From NCBI GenBank assembly GCA_049664225.1, contig JBATEX010000145.1, positions 62,001 to 126,000 of the forward strand: a stretch of DNA of 64,000 nt, given 5' to 3'. Under the pieces are notes generated by a model. That model did not search any database. It saw only the letters and a program-made list of their open reading frames with translations, and was not told the DNA's origin. The translations under genes and the position numbers were made by a program. Of this stretch, positions 17,742 through 26,102 are shown one piece after another. How positions within the stretch are numbered: position 1 is the stretch's first letter; each line of letters starts with the position of its first letter. This DNA comes from JAUVRX01 sp049664225. GTDB taxonomy: Bacteria; Acidobacteriota; Thermoanaerobaculia; Multivoradales; JAHEKO01.

Positions 17742-20153
17742 TCAAGAGGGTTGCTGCCCGGACAGGCCCGGACGCGCCCCGAAGACTTCCGCAATCATGC
17801 GTAAGACCGGCCGCTCGACGGGATCGCCGGCACGGTCTCCAGACCAATCCGACCTCAAACGATGCGTGCCACCCCCGATGAGGGAAAGCAGCTGTTCCGC
17901 CCTGGCCACCTGTTCAGTGGCGAGCTGGGCACCCTCACCGAAACGACATCGTTCGGTCTGACAGCCAGCGACGAGCACACTGCTCGCCCCTCTGCGGTAG
18001 AGCTCGACCAGCATTCCGGCGTCCACCTGACCGACACATCGGAACCGAATCACCTCGACGTGAGCCGAGTGCTGATAGAGCGTGGGTTCCACCGATCCGG
18101 CTCGCCTTTGACAGGCCAGGACGACGATCGGCCCGGCATCATTGACTGACTCAGCCCGACCGTCGAAGGCATCGGAAAGCCTAGATCCCCACCAAGCGAC
18201 CGACAGCGCGTTGGGCTCCGCTGCCGCGGTAGGACACACAGCACAGCAGAGGTTGCAGCCGCGACAGAGAGAGGGCTCGACCCGAGCTGTGCCCTCCGGC
18301 TCTGTACCGCTCATCGTGATTGCCTCGAATGGACAGACCTCGATACAGCGACCGCATCCCCGACATTGCTCCTCGACAATCTGAACCCTCACAGGGGCTA
18401 CCTCCACGAGGTCACCTTCGCTAGCTGATACCTCGCGCAGCAGTCGCGGGCGGCTCTCTGGAAGCAACTGGGCCTGTGCCGTCGATCGAGAGCTCAAACC
18501 CATGGCAATGTTGCCTGGAGTCCGCAGCAGGACCGGGGTCCGGCTGGCCGTTCCATCGCCATCCGGAAAGCGCAGCATGACGTGGCGGCGGCGGCAGGAC
18601 GGGGCGCAGACACGACACTCGCCGCAGGGTCCACAACGCAGACATCGTCGAGCCTCGTCCACGGCTTCGGCTTCACCAAAAGGCCTCTCCACTTCCGCGA
18701 ACTCCGCTCCAGACTTCAGACTTCGAAGTCCTGGTCGGCCCCTCTCCGCCGTCACAGGCGGAGAATCCGGCAGGCCGTATTCGACCGGTGCGCGCATCTC
18801 CGGGGGTTGCGACGCTATCGAGGGTCTCCCCTCCTTCAGATAGTGATGAATCGCCTCGGCAGCCTTGTGGCCCGCGGCGATGGCATCGATGACCGTCGCC
18901 GGTCCCGACACGGCATCGCCGGCCGCGAAGACGCCCTGCAGGCCTGTCATTGCTGTTAGCGGATCGGTCCGCAACAACTCGTTCTCCGTCAGCTGTTCGA
19001 GGATTTCTGCGGGCATGAAGTCCAGGTCGGCCGCCTGACCGATCGCAGCCAAGACTCGATCGGCCTCCACCCTGAACTCGCTGCCTGGAATCTGGATGGG
19101 TCTGCGACGGCCCGAAGCGTCGGGCTCGCCCAGTCCGACCCTGACGCACTCCAGGGCCTGAAGAGCCCCGTTCCCCATGAGGAGGCGGCTAGGGGCTACC
19201 AGGAATCTGAATGCTATGCCCTCCGACTCCGCGGCCCGGATCTCCTCCTCATCAGCCAACAGCTCCTCGCGATAGCGTCGGTAGACAATGTCCACGGATT
19301 CGGCTCCCAGGCGCAGTGCCGAGCGAGCCGCCTCGACAGCCGTCGAGCCACCGCCTATCACCACGACTCGACCCTTCACAGGTGATCGGTCACCGTGGTT
19401 GACGCGACGCAAGAAAGCCAGGGCGTCCTCGACTCCCGCACAGGACTCCGCTCCCGCAACCCTCAAGGGACGCCCGCGCTGAGCACCCACCGCCAACAGA
19501 GTCGCGACAAAGCCCCGCTCTAGCATCTCTTCCAACTGCAGGTCGAGGCCGACGCGACAGCCGGTCTCGAAATCCAGGCCGACCCGGCTGAGGTAATCGA
19601 TCTCGGAATTCAGCACATCGCGGGGCAAACGATACTCGGTGATCCCATAGCGCAGCATGCCTCCGGCCTCCGCCTCCGCTTCGAAGATCGTTACCGGGTA
19701 CCCGGCCCGTCGCAGGTCGTAGGCAGCGGTCAATCCGGCAGGGCCAGAGCCGACGATCGCAACTTTGGAGTCCCTCTCGACCAGTGGCCAGGGAGCAGGT
19801 GCAGTTTCAGCGACCGCAAGATCGGAGACGAATCGCTTCAGGGCCCGAATGGCTATGGGCTCGTCGACCGTTCCCCTGCGGCAGACAGCTTCACAGGGGT
19901 GATGACAGATCCGGCCGCAAATTCCGGGTAGAGGACAATGCTGCCGAACAACCTGCAGGGCCTCCGCAAAACGGCTCTCGGCGATCAGCGAGACGTAGGC
20001 CTTGACGTTGATTCCAGCCGGACATGCCTGGGTGCAGGGAGCCGGCTCGACCGGCAGGATGGGCAACGGCTCGGACTGCACATCAGGGATCAATAGGCTG
20101 CAACCCGCCAGCTCGGGAGCACCACTTCCAGGATTGCGGACGGGCGCGCTCAT
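17742..20153 (-). CDS. GltD-like FAD/NAD(P) oxidoreductase fused to ferredoxin and MvhD domains
   Basis: An 803-residue flavoprotein. Residues 40-95 carry the GltD-type cysteine region (C-T-Q-A-C-P-A-G, then C-G-R-I-C-H-H-P-C-E-A-V-C). Next come FAD-binding V-G-S-G-P-A-G-L and NAD(P)-binding V-I-G-G-G-S-T-A. A Cys-rich linker (C-L-R-C-G-P-C-G-E-C), two [4Fe-4S] motifs (C-R-G-C-G-R-C-I-E-V-C-P and C-R-G-C-N-L-C-C-A-V-C-P) and a C-terminal MvhD-like domain with four cysteines follow. This set passes electrons between NAD(P)H and the Hdr subunits. The ATG overlaps the korC stop (ATGA) and GGAGGAGG precedes it. Confidence 0.85.
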   Translation of the reverse strand: MSAPVRNPGSGAPELAGCSLLIPDVQSEPLPILPVEPAPCTQACPAGINVKAYVSLIAESRFAEALQVVRQHCPLPGICGRICHHPCEAVCRRGTVDEPIAIRALKRFVSDLAVAETAPAPWPLVERDSKVAIVGSGPAGLTAAYDLRRAGYPVTIFEAEAEAGGMLRYGITEYRLPRDVLNSEIDYLSRVGLDFETGCRVGLDLQLEEMLERGFVATLLAVGAQRGRPLRVAGAESCAGVEDALAFLRRVNHGDRSPVKGRVVVIGGGSTAVEAARSALRLGAESVDIVYRRYREELLADEEEIRAAESEGIAFRFLVAPSRLLMGNGALQALECVRVGLGEPDASGRRRPIQIPGSEFRVEADRVLAAIGQAADLDFMPAEILEQLTENELLRTDPLTAMTGLQGVFAAGDAVSGPATVIDAIAAGHKAAEAIHHYLKEGRPSIASQPPEMRAPVEYGLPDSPPVTAERGRPGLRSLKSGAEFAEVERPFGEAEAVDEARRCLRCGPCGECRVCAPSCRRRHVMLRFPDGDGTASRTPVLLRTPGNIAMGLSSRSTAQAQLLPESRPRLLREVSASEGDLVEVAPVRVQIVEEQCRGCGRCIEVCPFEAITMSGTEPEGTARVEPSLCRGCNLCCAVCPTAAAEPNALSVAWWGSRLSDAFDGRAESVNDAGPIVVLACQRRAGSVEPTLYQHSAHVEVIRFRCVGQVDAGMLVELYRRGASSVLVAGCQTERCRFGEGAQLATEQVARAEQLLSLIGGGTHRLRSDWSGDRAGDPVERPVLRMIAEVFGARPGLSGQQPS

Positions 20154-20743
20154 GGACTCACCTCCTCCAGGCTCGGCTCAGAGACGCTCACGGCGGGCTC
20201 GCTGACCGACTTCCGTGCGTACTCCAGGCCCTTCTCGAAGGCCTCGAGATTGAGATCTTCGGTGCCTGCTGGCACCGAACCCCTGACGGCATCGCGCATG
20301 GCTTCGTCTGCAACCAGGCCCGTAACGCCGGCGAAAAAACCGACCATGACGATGTTCTGGACTATTGTTCGACCCAGAGATTCGGCGATACGGGTAGAGG
20401 GCACCCCGAAGGCTCTCTGTCCCTCCACCGTCCTGGGATGGACGAGATCCTGTTCGAAGACCAGGGTCCCATCTTCCTTGAGCTCTCGCCCGAACTTCTC
20501 GTAGCCCTCCCCGGACATCACGACAAAGATGTCGGGACGCTGGATGTAGGGGTACAAGACTTCGCGGTCGGAGACGACGAGTGTTGCGCTACAGGCCGAG
20601 CCCCTGGCCTCCGGGCCGAAGCTCTGAATCATGGTGGCCTGACGACCGGCATGGATGGCACAGGCGCGACCGATGATATGACCGGCAAGCACGACACCCT
20701 GCCCGCCGAAGCCGGTGATCCGGATCTCGGTCCTACCGCTCAT
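20150..20743 (-). CDS. korC: 2-oxoacid:ferredoxin oxidoreductase, gamma subunit
   Basis: A 197-residue subunit typical of Kor/Por gamma: I-T-G-F-G-G-Q-G-V-V-L-A-G near the N-terminus, Q-S-F-G-P-E-A-R-G-S and a P-D-I-F-V-V-M-S motif. It is required for binding the CoA/acceptor side of the complex. The ATG at 20743 overlaps the 3' end of korB by 11 bases and has GGGGGA upstream; the ORF could start at 20785, but that would overlap korB further. With korA, korB and korD it forms a four-subunit enzyme that oxidises 2-oxoglutarate (or carboxylates succinyl-CoA) with ferredoxin. Confidence 0.92.
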   Translation of the reverse strand: MSGRTEIRITGFGGQGVVLAGHIIGRACAIHAGRQATMIQSFGPEARGSACSATLVVSDREVLYPYIQRPDIFVVMSGEGYEKFGRELKEDGTLVFEQDLVHPRTVEGQRAFGVPSTRIAESLGRTIVQNIVMVGFFAGVTGLVADEAMRDAVRGSVPAGTEDLNLEAFEKGLEYARKSVSEPAVSVSEPSLEEVSP

Positions 20744-21632
20744 GGAGCATTCCCCCTTCCGGTGGCATCGGGACATAGCGATCACCCAGCTGTTTGCTGT
20801 AGTGCTCGTGCATCAGGTCGAGAAAGGTCGGACGCTCCTCGTCGACAAACTTGCCGCAGATGATCGGGCTCTGGAACGAGACGTCGACCTCACGGGTGTC
20901 GGCGCCGTTCCGGATCTCGGCCGTGTCGTGGTAGAACCGCATCGCGTCGAGACCGCTCCCCAGCTTGTTGAGGCGGGCGTAAAGCGTCGGGCAGGGCGCT
21001 ACCGCCTCGATGAATCGGAAGCCCTTCTTGCCAATTGCCTCCTCGATCGACCACGTCAGGCGCCGTATGTGCAGACAGGTCCAACGGGCCACATAGGAGG
21101 CACCACTGGAGGCTGCCAGGTGCGGGAGATTGAAAGGTGTTTCGAAGTTGCCGAAGGGCATCGTCGACGATTTGGCTCCCTGGGGCGTCGTCGGGGCGTT
21201 CTGCCCTCCGGTCATTCCATAGATGAAGTTGTTGATCAGAATGACCAGCAGGTCGAGATTGCGTCGCGCCGCGTGAATGAAGTGATTACCCCCGATGCCT
21301 ACGAGGTCGCCATCGCCCGAGATCACCGTTACAAGCAGCTCGGGACGTCCCAATTTGAGCCCTGTGGCGAAAGGAATGGCTCTTCCATGAGTGGTGTGAA
21401 AACCGTCCAGCTTGAGATAGCCGGCCACGCGACCGGAGCAGCCGATACCCGACACTACCGAAACCTTGTCGAGATCCACTCCGCTGCGCTCGAGCGCCGT
21501 GGCATAACACTTGACCACCGTGCCGATGCCGCAGCTGGGGCACCAGACATGAGGAATGCGCTCCATCCTCAGGAGCGGAGCACTTGGGTGCTCCACTTCC
21601 TGGCCGATAGTCGGATTCGTTGCCACAGTCAT
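20733..21632 (-). CDS. korB: 2-oxoacid:ferredoxin oxidoreductase, beta subunit
   Basis: A 299-residue thiamine-diphosphate subunit. The cluster cysteines appear in V-W-C-P-S-C-G-I-G, and the ThDP/metal-binding motif is G-D-G-D-L-V-G-I-G-G-N-H plus N-N-F-I-Y-G-M-T-G-G-Q. That form is typical of 2-oxoglutarate-specific KorB rather than pyruvate enzymes. Its start overlaps the korA stop by four bases (ATGA) and its end overlaps korC. Substrate preference for 2-oxoglutarate is inferred from motif style and from citrate synthase and fumarase nearby. Confidence 0.92.
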   Translation of the reverse strand: MTVATNPTIGQEVEHPSAPLLRMERIPHVWCPSCGIGTVVKCYATALERSGVDLDKVSVVSGIGCSGRVAGYLKLDGFHTTHGRAIPFATGLKLGRPELLVTVISGDGDLVGIGGNHFIHAARRNLDLLVILINNFIYGMTGGQNAPTTPQGAKSSTMPFGNFETPFNLPHLAASSGASYVARWTCLHIRRLTWSIEEAIGKKGFRFIEAVAPCPTLYARLNKLGSGLDAMRFYHDTAEIRNGADTREVDVSFQSPIICGKFVDEERPTFLDLMHEHYSKQLGDRYVPMPPEGGMLHER

Positions 21633-22786
21633 ACGGCCGCCTTTACGATGATTTCAGTGATCGCATCGGGCGAGTGCACGGCGCCGCCGGCGTGGTGGAC
21701 CGGCCAGGTCACAGCCTGTCCGGCCGCGGCGCGCTCCACTTCCAGCGCGATCTGTCCGTAGTTGATCTCAGGCACGACAAAGGCTCCAACGGAACCAGCC
21801 AGCTCTCGTATCCGCTTCTCCGGAAACGGCCAGATCACCACCAGGCGAAGGAAGCCCACTTTGAGGCCCTGTGAACGGGCTTCTTCGACAGCTAGCCTGG
21901 CGACTCGGGCGGTGATGCCGTAGGCCACCACGACGACATCCGCGTCCTCCACCCCCTCTTCTTCGAAGCGGACGATGCTGTCGGCATTGTCGCGGATCTT
22001 TCCGACCAGGCGGCTGACATTCACCTCCTGGCATTCGACGCTCATCTCCGGATAGCCGTGCTCATCGTGGGTCAAGCCGGTGGTATGGAACCGGTAGCCG
22101 TCCCCCGCACGGGCGAACTCGGGCAGCTGACCCTCTTCAACTTGATAGGGATCGAAGCTCTCCGGCGACTTCTCGGTCAGTCGTCGAGGCTCGATCTCGA
22201 TCGCCTCTGCCTCGGGAATCACCACCTTTTCGGTCATGTGACCGACGCACTCGTCCATGAGGAACATGACGGGGACCCTGTAGATCTCGGCCAGATTGAA
22301 GGCGTCGATGGTGAGGTCGAAGGCCTCTTGGGGCGATTGAGGGCTCAAGGCGATCACTTCGTAGTCTCCGTGGGAGCCCCAGCGGGCCTGCATCACATCC
22401 CCCTGCCCAACCATCGTCGGCAACCCGGTGGAAGGCCCTCCCCGCTGCACGTTGACTACAACGCAGGGCGTCTCCATCATCGCGGCGAGGCCGATGTTTT
22501 CCATCATGAGGCTGAAGCCTGGACCACTCGTCACGGTCATGGTTTTGCTGCCGGTCCAGGCAGCACCCACCACCGCCGCCATGCTGGCCAGCTCGTCCTC
22601 CATCTGGATGAAGGTGCCCCCGAGCGTGGGGAATCGTCTGGAGATACGCTCGACGACTTCAGTGGATGGGGTGATGGGATATCCGGCGACGAACCGGCAG
22701 CCCGCCGCCATGGCCCCTTCGCCACAGGCGAAGTCACCATCGAGGTAGTGAGAGCCGGTGAGGACACCTGCCGGGTCGGCCTTCAT
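21629..22786 (-). CDS. korA: 2-oxoacid:ferredoxin oxidoreductase, alpha subunit
   Basis: A 385-residue alpha subunit with G-Y-P-I-T-P-S-T-E-V, the E-D-E-L-A-S-M segment, T-S-G-P-G-F-S-L-M, and Q-R-G-G-P-S-T-G-L-P, all strongly conserved in KorA. The ThDP pyrimidine-binding domain occupies roughly the first 180 residues and the C-terminal domain the rest. The ATG overlaps the korD stop by one base (TGATG). It lacks the N-terminal gamma fusion seen in some aerobes; gamma is separate here (korC). Confidence 0.93.
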   Translation of the reverse strand: MKADPAGVLTGSHYLDGDFACGEGAMAAGCRFVAGYPITPSTEVVERISRRFPTLGGTFIQMEDELASMAAVVGAAWTGSKTMTVTSGPGFSLMMENIGLAAMMETPCVVVNVQRGGPSTGLPTMVGQGDVMQARWGSHGDYEVIALSPQSPQEAFDLTIDAFNLAEIYRVPVMFLMDECVGHMTEKVVIPEAEAIEIEPRRLTEKSPESFDPYQVEEGQLPEFARAGDGYRFHTTGLTHDEHGYPEMSVECQEVNVSRLVGKIRDNADSIVRFEEEGVEDADVVVVAYGITARVARLAVEEARSQGLKVGFLRLVVIWPFPEKRIRELAGSVGAFVVPEINYGQIALEVERAAAGQAVTWPVHHAGGAVHSPDAITEIIVKAAV

Positions 22787-23106
22787 CAGCGCGCCTCCTC
22801 GGCCTCGGCACCCAGCGATGCCCAGACTCTCGAGGGATTCCCGGTCGATTCAGCCAGCTCGAGACAGAAGATCGCGAACTCGGGACAGATCATCTCGCAG
22901 AGCCCACAGTTGACGCAGGCTCGGCTGTCGACAATCTCTGGTGGGTGATAGCCCTTACGATTGAACTCCCGGGACATCTCGAGCACCTGCCTGGGGCAAT
23001 ACTCGACGCAGAACCCGCAGCCCTTGCATCGGTCCGCGAGGATGTGTACATCCCCCCCGGGGACCTCAACCTGCCCCGCATCCAGAGGATCTCGCCAATA
23101 CCTCAT
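22786..23106 (-). CDS. korD: 2-oxoacid:ferredoxin oxidoreductase, delta (ferredoxin) subunit
   Basis: A 106-residue 2[4Fe-4S] ferredoxin-like subunit: C-K-G-C-G-F-C-V-E-Y-C-P and C-V-N-C-G-L-C-E-M-I-C-P. It collects electrons from the ThDP site and hands them to free ferredoxin or, in this operon, possibly directly to Hdr modules. GGGAGGG lies before the ATG at 23106; an upstream ATG at 23142 is less likely. It is the first enzyme gene of the operon, 92 bases after the marR stop on the same strand. A TTGACA lies in that gap but I see no matching -10 box. Confidence 0.9.
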   Translation of the reverse strand: MRYWRDPLDAGQVEVPGGDVHILADRCKGCGFCVEYCPRQVLEMSREFNRKGYHPPEIVDSRACVNCGLCEMICPEFAIFCLELAESTGNPSRVWASLGAEAEEAR

Positions 23107-23198
23107 GCCGCCCTCCCGTGTTTTCAAGGTGCCTATGAGCACCGTGGCGACGCAGTCACGACGAAGCGCCTGTCAACTGTTCTATCGCCCCCAGAGAA

Positions 23199-23834
23199 TC
23201 AACCCTCCCCTTCGCACTGTGCGGCTCCCCCGAGCTGCCTGACCTGTTTGTACGGGCAGCCATTCTGGAGATGGGGGATCGGGCAGTGTTCGTCGTAATA
23301 CGCCGAACAACGCAGACAGATCTGTGACATCGGTTCCTGGGCGTGAATGAGCCGCAGTGAAAACCGCTCCAACAGGTCTGCCATCTGCTTTAGCTCCTTT
23401 TTGTTGAAGCCTTCGAGAACCGGCGCGAGGCGGTCTTCCTTCAAGGCTTCGTAGCGACTGACCAGCTTGCGTCCCTGTCGACTGGGCTGCAAGAGCGTCG
23501 CGCGCCGATCGCCGGTCGAAGGTATTCGGCTGACCAGTCCCAGACGCTCCATCTTGTCGATATTCTTGGTCGCCGCAGGCGGGCTGATTCCCAAGAACTC
23601 CGCTACCTGCCCCATCTGATGCTCACCATCCAGCGTGATCAGCTTCAGCAGATGAAGCTGCGACAGGGAGAGATCTTCATCGCTGACTTCATGCAGGAGC
23701 TGCAGCTCCAGGAACTCCCGGACGACCGAGGCGAAGATATGCGAGTAACGCAGGAGGCGGAAGACCTCGTCGCGTCCGTTGCCATCCGGAACTCGAGTAC
23801 TGCTCTGCGAGGATGCCAATCCTGCCTGAGTCAT
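23199..23834 (-). CDS. MarR-family regulator with cysteine-rich C-terminal tail
   Basis: A 211-residue regulator. Residues about 60-135 are a MarR winged helix (L-S-Q-L-H-L-L-K-L-I, M-G-Q-V-A-E-F-L-G-I-S-P-P-A-A-T-K-N-I-D-K-M wing region, D-R-R-A). The tail after residue 165 holds C-L-R-C-S-A-Y-Y-D-E-H-C-P and N-G-C-P-Y, four to five cysteines that could bind an iron-sulfur cluster or zinc. This suggests redox, oxygen or metal sensing. It is the first gene before korD on the same strand and is divergent from citrate synthase. Tandem repeats over its start look like its own operator. It probably controls the Kor/Hdr operon and perhaps gltA. Confidence 0.85.
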   Translation of the reverse strand: MTQAGLASSQSSTRVPDGNGRDEVFRLLRYSHIFASVVREFLELQLLHEVSDEDLSLSQLHLLKLITLDGEHQMGQVAEFLGISPPAATKNIDKMERLGLVSRIPSTGDRRATLLQPSRQGRKLVSRYEALKEDRLAPVLEGFNKKELKQMADLLERFSLRLIHAQEPMSQICLRCSAYYDEHCPIPHLQNGCPYKQVRQLGGAAQCEGEG

Positions 23835-23861
23835 TTAGTTAACCAGTCATTTAGTTAACCA
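23830..23861. repeat. Tandem 16-bp repeats, probable MarR operator
   Basis: Two exact head-to-tail copies of GTCATTTAGTTAACCA (23830-23845 and 23846-23861), followed by the related CGTAACTATTTAACC. The core TTAGTTAA and GTTAAC resemble the AT-rich dyads bound by MarR proteins. The first copy overlaps the marR start codon, and both sit just downstream of the predicted marR promoter, so bound protein would block its transcription. Confidence 0.65.
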
Positions 23862-23885
23862 CGTAACTATTTAACCTCTTTAAGC

Positions 23886-23914
23886 AGTATACGCGAAGAG
23901 TCGACAACTCGCAA
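23886..23914 (-). promoter_or_regulatory. Predicted promoter of marR and the Kor/Hdr operon
   Basis: On the minus strand: -35 TTGCGA (23914-23909), 17-base spacer, -10 TATACT (23891-23886). It matches the sigma-70 consensus at 4/6 and 5/6 positions. Transcription would begin about 45 bases before the marR ATG and run directly through the operator-like repeats. Confidence 0.55.
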
Positions 23915-24078
23915 CAGAGCTATTCACACCTCGCGAACCATCAAATGTCGGATAAAAAAACTGCCCCGCTGGGTGGTTACAAGATGGGAAATCTGGAGCA
24001 AAATTAACCAACGCGTCGCTCGCTCAACGAAAGGGGCCTATCGCGACGTAACCTCGACAACCCGGGAGGAATCACGAC

Positions 24079-25401
24079 ATGAAGAAAGCGAAATTGTCTC
24101 TCGACGGCCAAGACTACGAGTTCCCCGTCCTTGTGGGATCGGAAGACGAGGTCGGAATCGACTTCACGACGCTCCGCAACACCACCAGTGCAATCAGCCT
24201 CGACCCGGGTTACGGCAACACGGGCTCCTGCACCAGCACGATCACCTTCATCGACGGTGAGAAAGGAATCCTCCAGTACCGGGGCTATCCCATCGAGGAG
24301 GTAGCCGCGTCGGCCAGCTTCGCGGAAGTTTGCTATCTGCTGGTCTATGGGCACCTGCCGACCGTAGACGAGTTGCGCGACTTCAGCGACAAGTTGACCC
24401 ACCACAGCATGATTCACGAGGCGATGAAGGATTTCTTCCAGGGCTTCCCACCTACGGCACATCCGATGATGGTGCTCTCCGCCATGGTGGCCTCTCTGTC
24501 TGCCTACTACACGAGGGGCGCAGTCGACGAAGATGTAGACCTCAACATCATTCGGCTTCTCGCCAAGGTCAAGACCATCGCAGCCTTCTCCTACAAGAGG
24601 TCAATCGGCCAGCCTTTCATCTATCCACGCAACGATCTCTCCTTCACCGAGGACTTTCTGCACATGATGTTCGCCGTCCCGTCGGAACCCTATGTGGTGC
24701 CCGACGTCATGGACCGGGCTCTCAACCTCCTGTTGATCCTGCATGCGGATCATGAGCAGAATTGCAGCACCTCGACGGTGCGGATGGTCGGCAGCAGTCT
24801 GTCGAATCTCTTCGCCTCGATTTCCTCTGGTATCTCTGCCCTTTGGGGACCCCTGCATGGAGGCGCCAATCAGAAGGTCATCGAGATGCTCGAGCAGATT
24901 CGGGCCGACGGCGGCGACTACCAGAAGTATGTCGACATGGCCAAGGACCCCGAGTCCGACTTCCGCCTGATGGGCTTTGGTCACCGGGTCTACAAGAACT
25001 TCGACCCGCGTGCGACGATTCTCAAGGAGGCTGCTGCCGACGTGCTGGCTGAGCTTGGGACGACCGATCCGCTGCTCGAGATTGCCAAGAACCTGGAGCG
25101 GATCGCCCTGGAGGATCCGTTCTTCGTCGAGCGCAAACTCTACCCGAACGTGGACTTCTACAGCGGTATCCTCTACCGCGCCATGGGCATTCCCACGGAG
25201 ATGTTCACCGTCATGTTCGCGTTGGGTCGCCTGCCAGGCTGGATCGCCCAGTGGAAAGAGGGTAGGGAGGATCCCAAGGCCAAGATCAGCCGGCCGCGGC
25301 AAATCTATCTCGGTGCAACGAAGCGCCCGTTCGTGCCCCTCGAGGAGCGCGTGGCTGAAGAGACCGCGCCGGTCGAAGAGCCCGAGCTGATACCAGCCTG
25401 A
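24079..25401 (+). CDS. gltA: Citrate synthase (type II)
   Basis: A 440-residue citrate synthase that condenses acetyl-CoA and oxaloacetate. Visible signatures: the N-terminal beta domain typical of type II enzymes, G-Y-P-I-E-E, the H-A-D-H-E-Q-N catalytic region, L-W-G-P-L-H-G-G-A-N-Q, and F-G-H-R-V-Y-K-N, with catalytic His and Asp in F-Y-S-G-I-L-Y. GGAGGA precedes the ATG. It is divergent from marR with a 244-base shared upstream region. Citrate synthase beside ferredoxin-dependent Kor and class I fumarase raises the possibility of a reversible oxidative TCA cycle. Confidence 0.95.
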   Translation: MKKAKLSLDGQDYEFPVLVGSEDEVGIDFTTLRNTTSAISLDPGYGNTGSCTSTITFIDGEKGILQYRGYPIEEVAASASFAEVCYLLVYGHLPTVDELRDFSDKLTHHSMIHEAMKDFFQGFPPTAHPMMVLSAMVASLSAYYTRGAVDEDVDLNIIRLLAKVKTIAAFSYKRSIGQPFIYPRNDLSFTEDFLHMMFAVPSEPYVVPDVMDRALNLLLILHADHEQNCSTSTVRMVGSSLSNLFASISSGISALWGPLHGGANQKVIEMLEQIRADGGDYQKYVDMAKDPESDFRLMGFGHRVYKNFDPRATILKEAAADVLAELGTTDPLLEIAKNLERIALEDPFFVERKLYPNVDFYSGILYRAMGIPTEMFTVMFALGRLPGWIAQWKEGREDPKAKISRPRQIYLGATKRPFVPLEERVAEETAPVEEPELIPA

Positions 25402-25424
25402 CGCTCCGACGTACTACAGACCAG

Positions 25425-25453
25425 GAGGGAGGCGAAACTCGCCTCCCTCTTTT
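25425..25453 (+). terminator. Rho-independent terminator after gltA
   Basis: A perfect 11-bp GC-rich stem (GAGGGAGGCGA with its complement), three-base loop AAC, followed by TTTT and CTTT. It lies 24 bases after the gltA stop, a canonical intrinsic terminator. Confidence 0.9.
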
Positions 25454-25501
25454 CTTTCAGCTGGCGAAACCATTCAGAACCCGAGACACTCGCCCGACGA
25501 T

Positions 25502-26102
25502 TTACGGCTCGACCTGAAAGACGGCATCGATGAGGGTACCGTCGACCCACTTGATCACCGCCACTGGATTGTCGGTGACCCGCGCCTTCCTCGGCTTGCC
25601 GCCGCAAAACCGCTCTACCTCGGCTTTGATCTCCTCGATCGGACGCAACGGCAGGTCCGAGCCCTTCGACGCATCCAGCAGGTCCTGCCGGGCGGGATTC
25701 ACAGCGATTCCACGCTCGGTGGCGACCACGTCGATGAGCTGACCTGCCCCGGTCGCTCTGGACCGCCTGACCGTCGACCACCTCGTACTCGAGGAGCTTG
25801 CCGACATCCGCCAGAATAGCTCCAGCAACCACCACGTCCATGTCGATGGGAAGCGCCCGGCCTAGAAACTCGTCCATTGCTTCAGCCGACCGACGGGCGA
25901 TATGCACGACGCATCGCTTGTGCTCCATGAAGGTCGCGGGACAACCGGGAATCAAGAGAGTGAAGGGAATCTCTTCCAGGTCGCTCGGTGCCAAGGGGCT
26001 GTCCTCGAAGGCTCTGACCCACGTTTGTCGCACACTCTCGCGCAGCTGCTCGTCGCCGATCCAGTCCAACTCCGGCCACAGCTTCTCTACTGGTTCACGC
26101 AT
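25502..26102 (-). pseudogene. Broken HD-domain gene joined to a citrate lyase alpha (citF) C-terminus
   Basis: The first part (from ATG 26102, GAGAGG upstream) is an HD-family N-terminus ending ...A-D-V-G-K-L-L-E-Y-E-V-V-D-G-Q. The usual catalytic H-D pair reads A-D. Near 25745-25770 that frame loses sense. The next reading frame instead gives G-Q-L-I-D-V-V-A-T-E-R-G-I-A-V-N-P, D-L-L-D and V-D-G-T-L-I-D-A-V-F-Q-V, which are hallmarks of the last 90 residues of citrate lyase alpha. So two unrelated gene ends are joined out of frame. A deletion (GGTCAG occurs near both sides) is the simplest explanation; a metagenomic assembly join is possible. Neither half looks functional. Confidence 0.65.

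Noticed and set aside
23107..23198. TTGACA before korD as a separate kor promoter
   Set aside because: No -10 box at acceptable spacing; the marR promoter can serve the whole operon.
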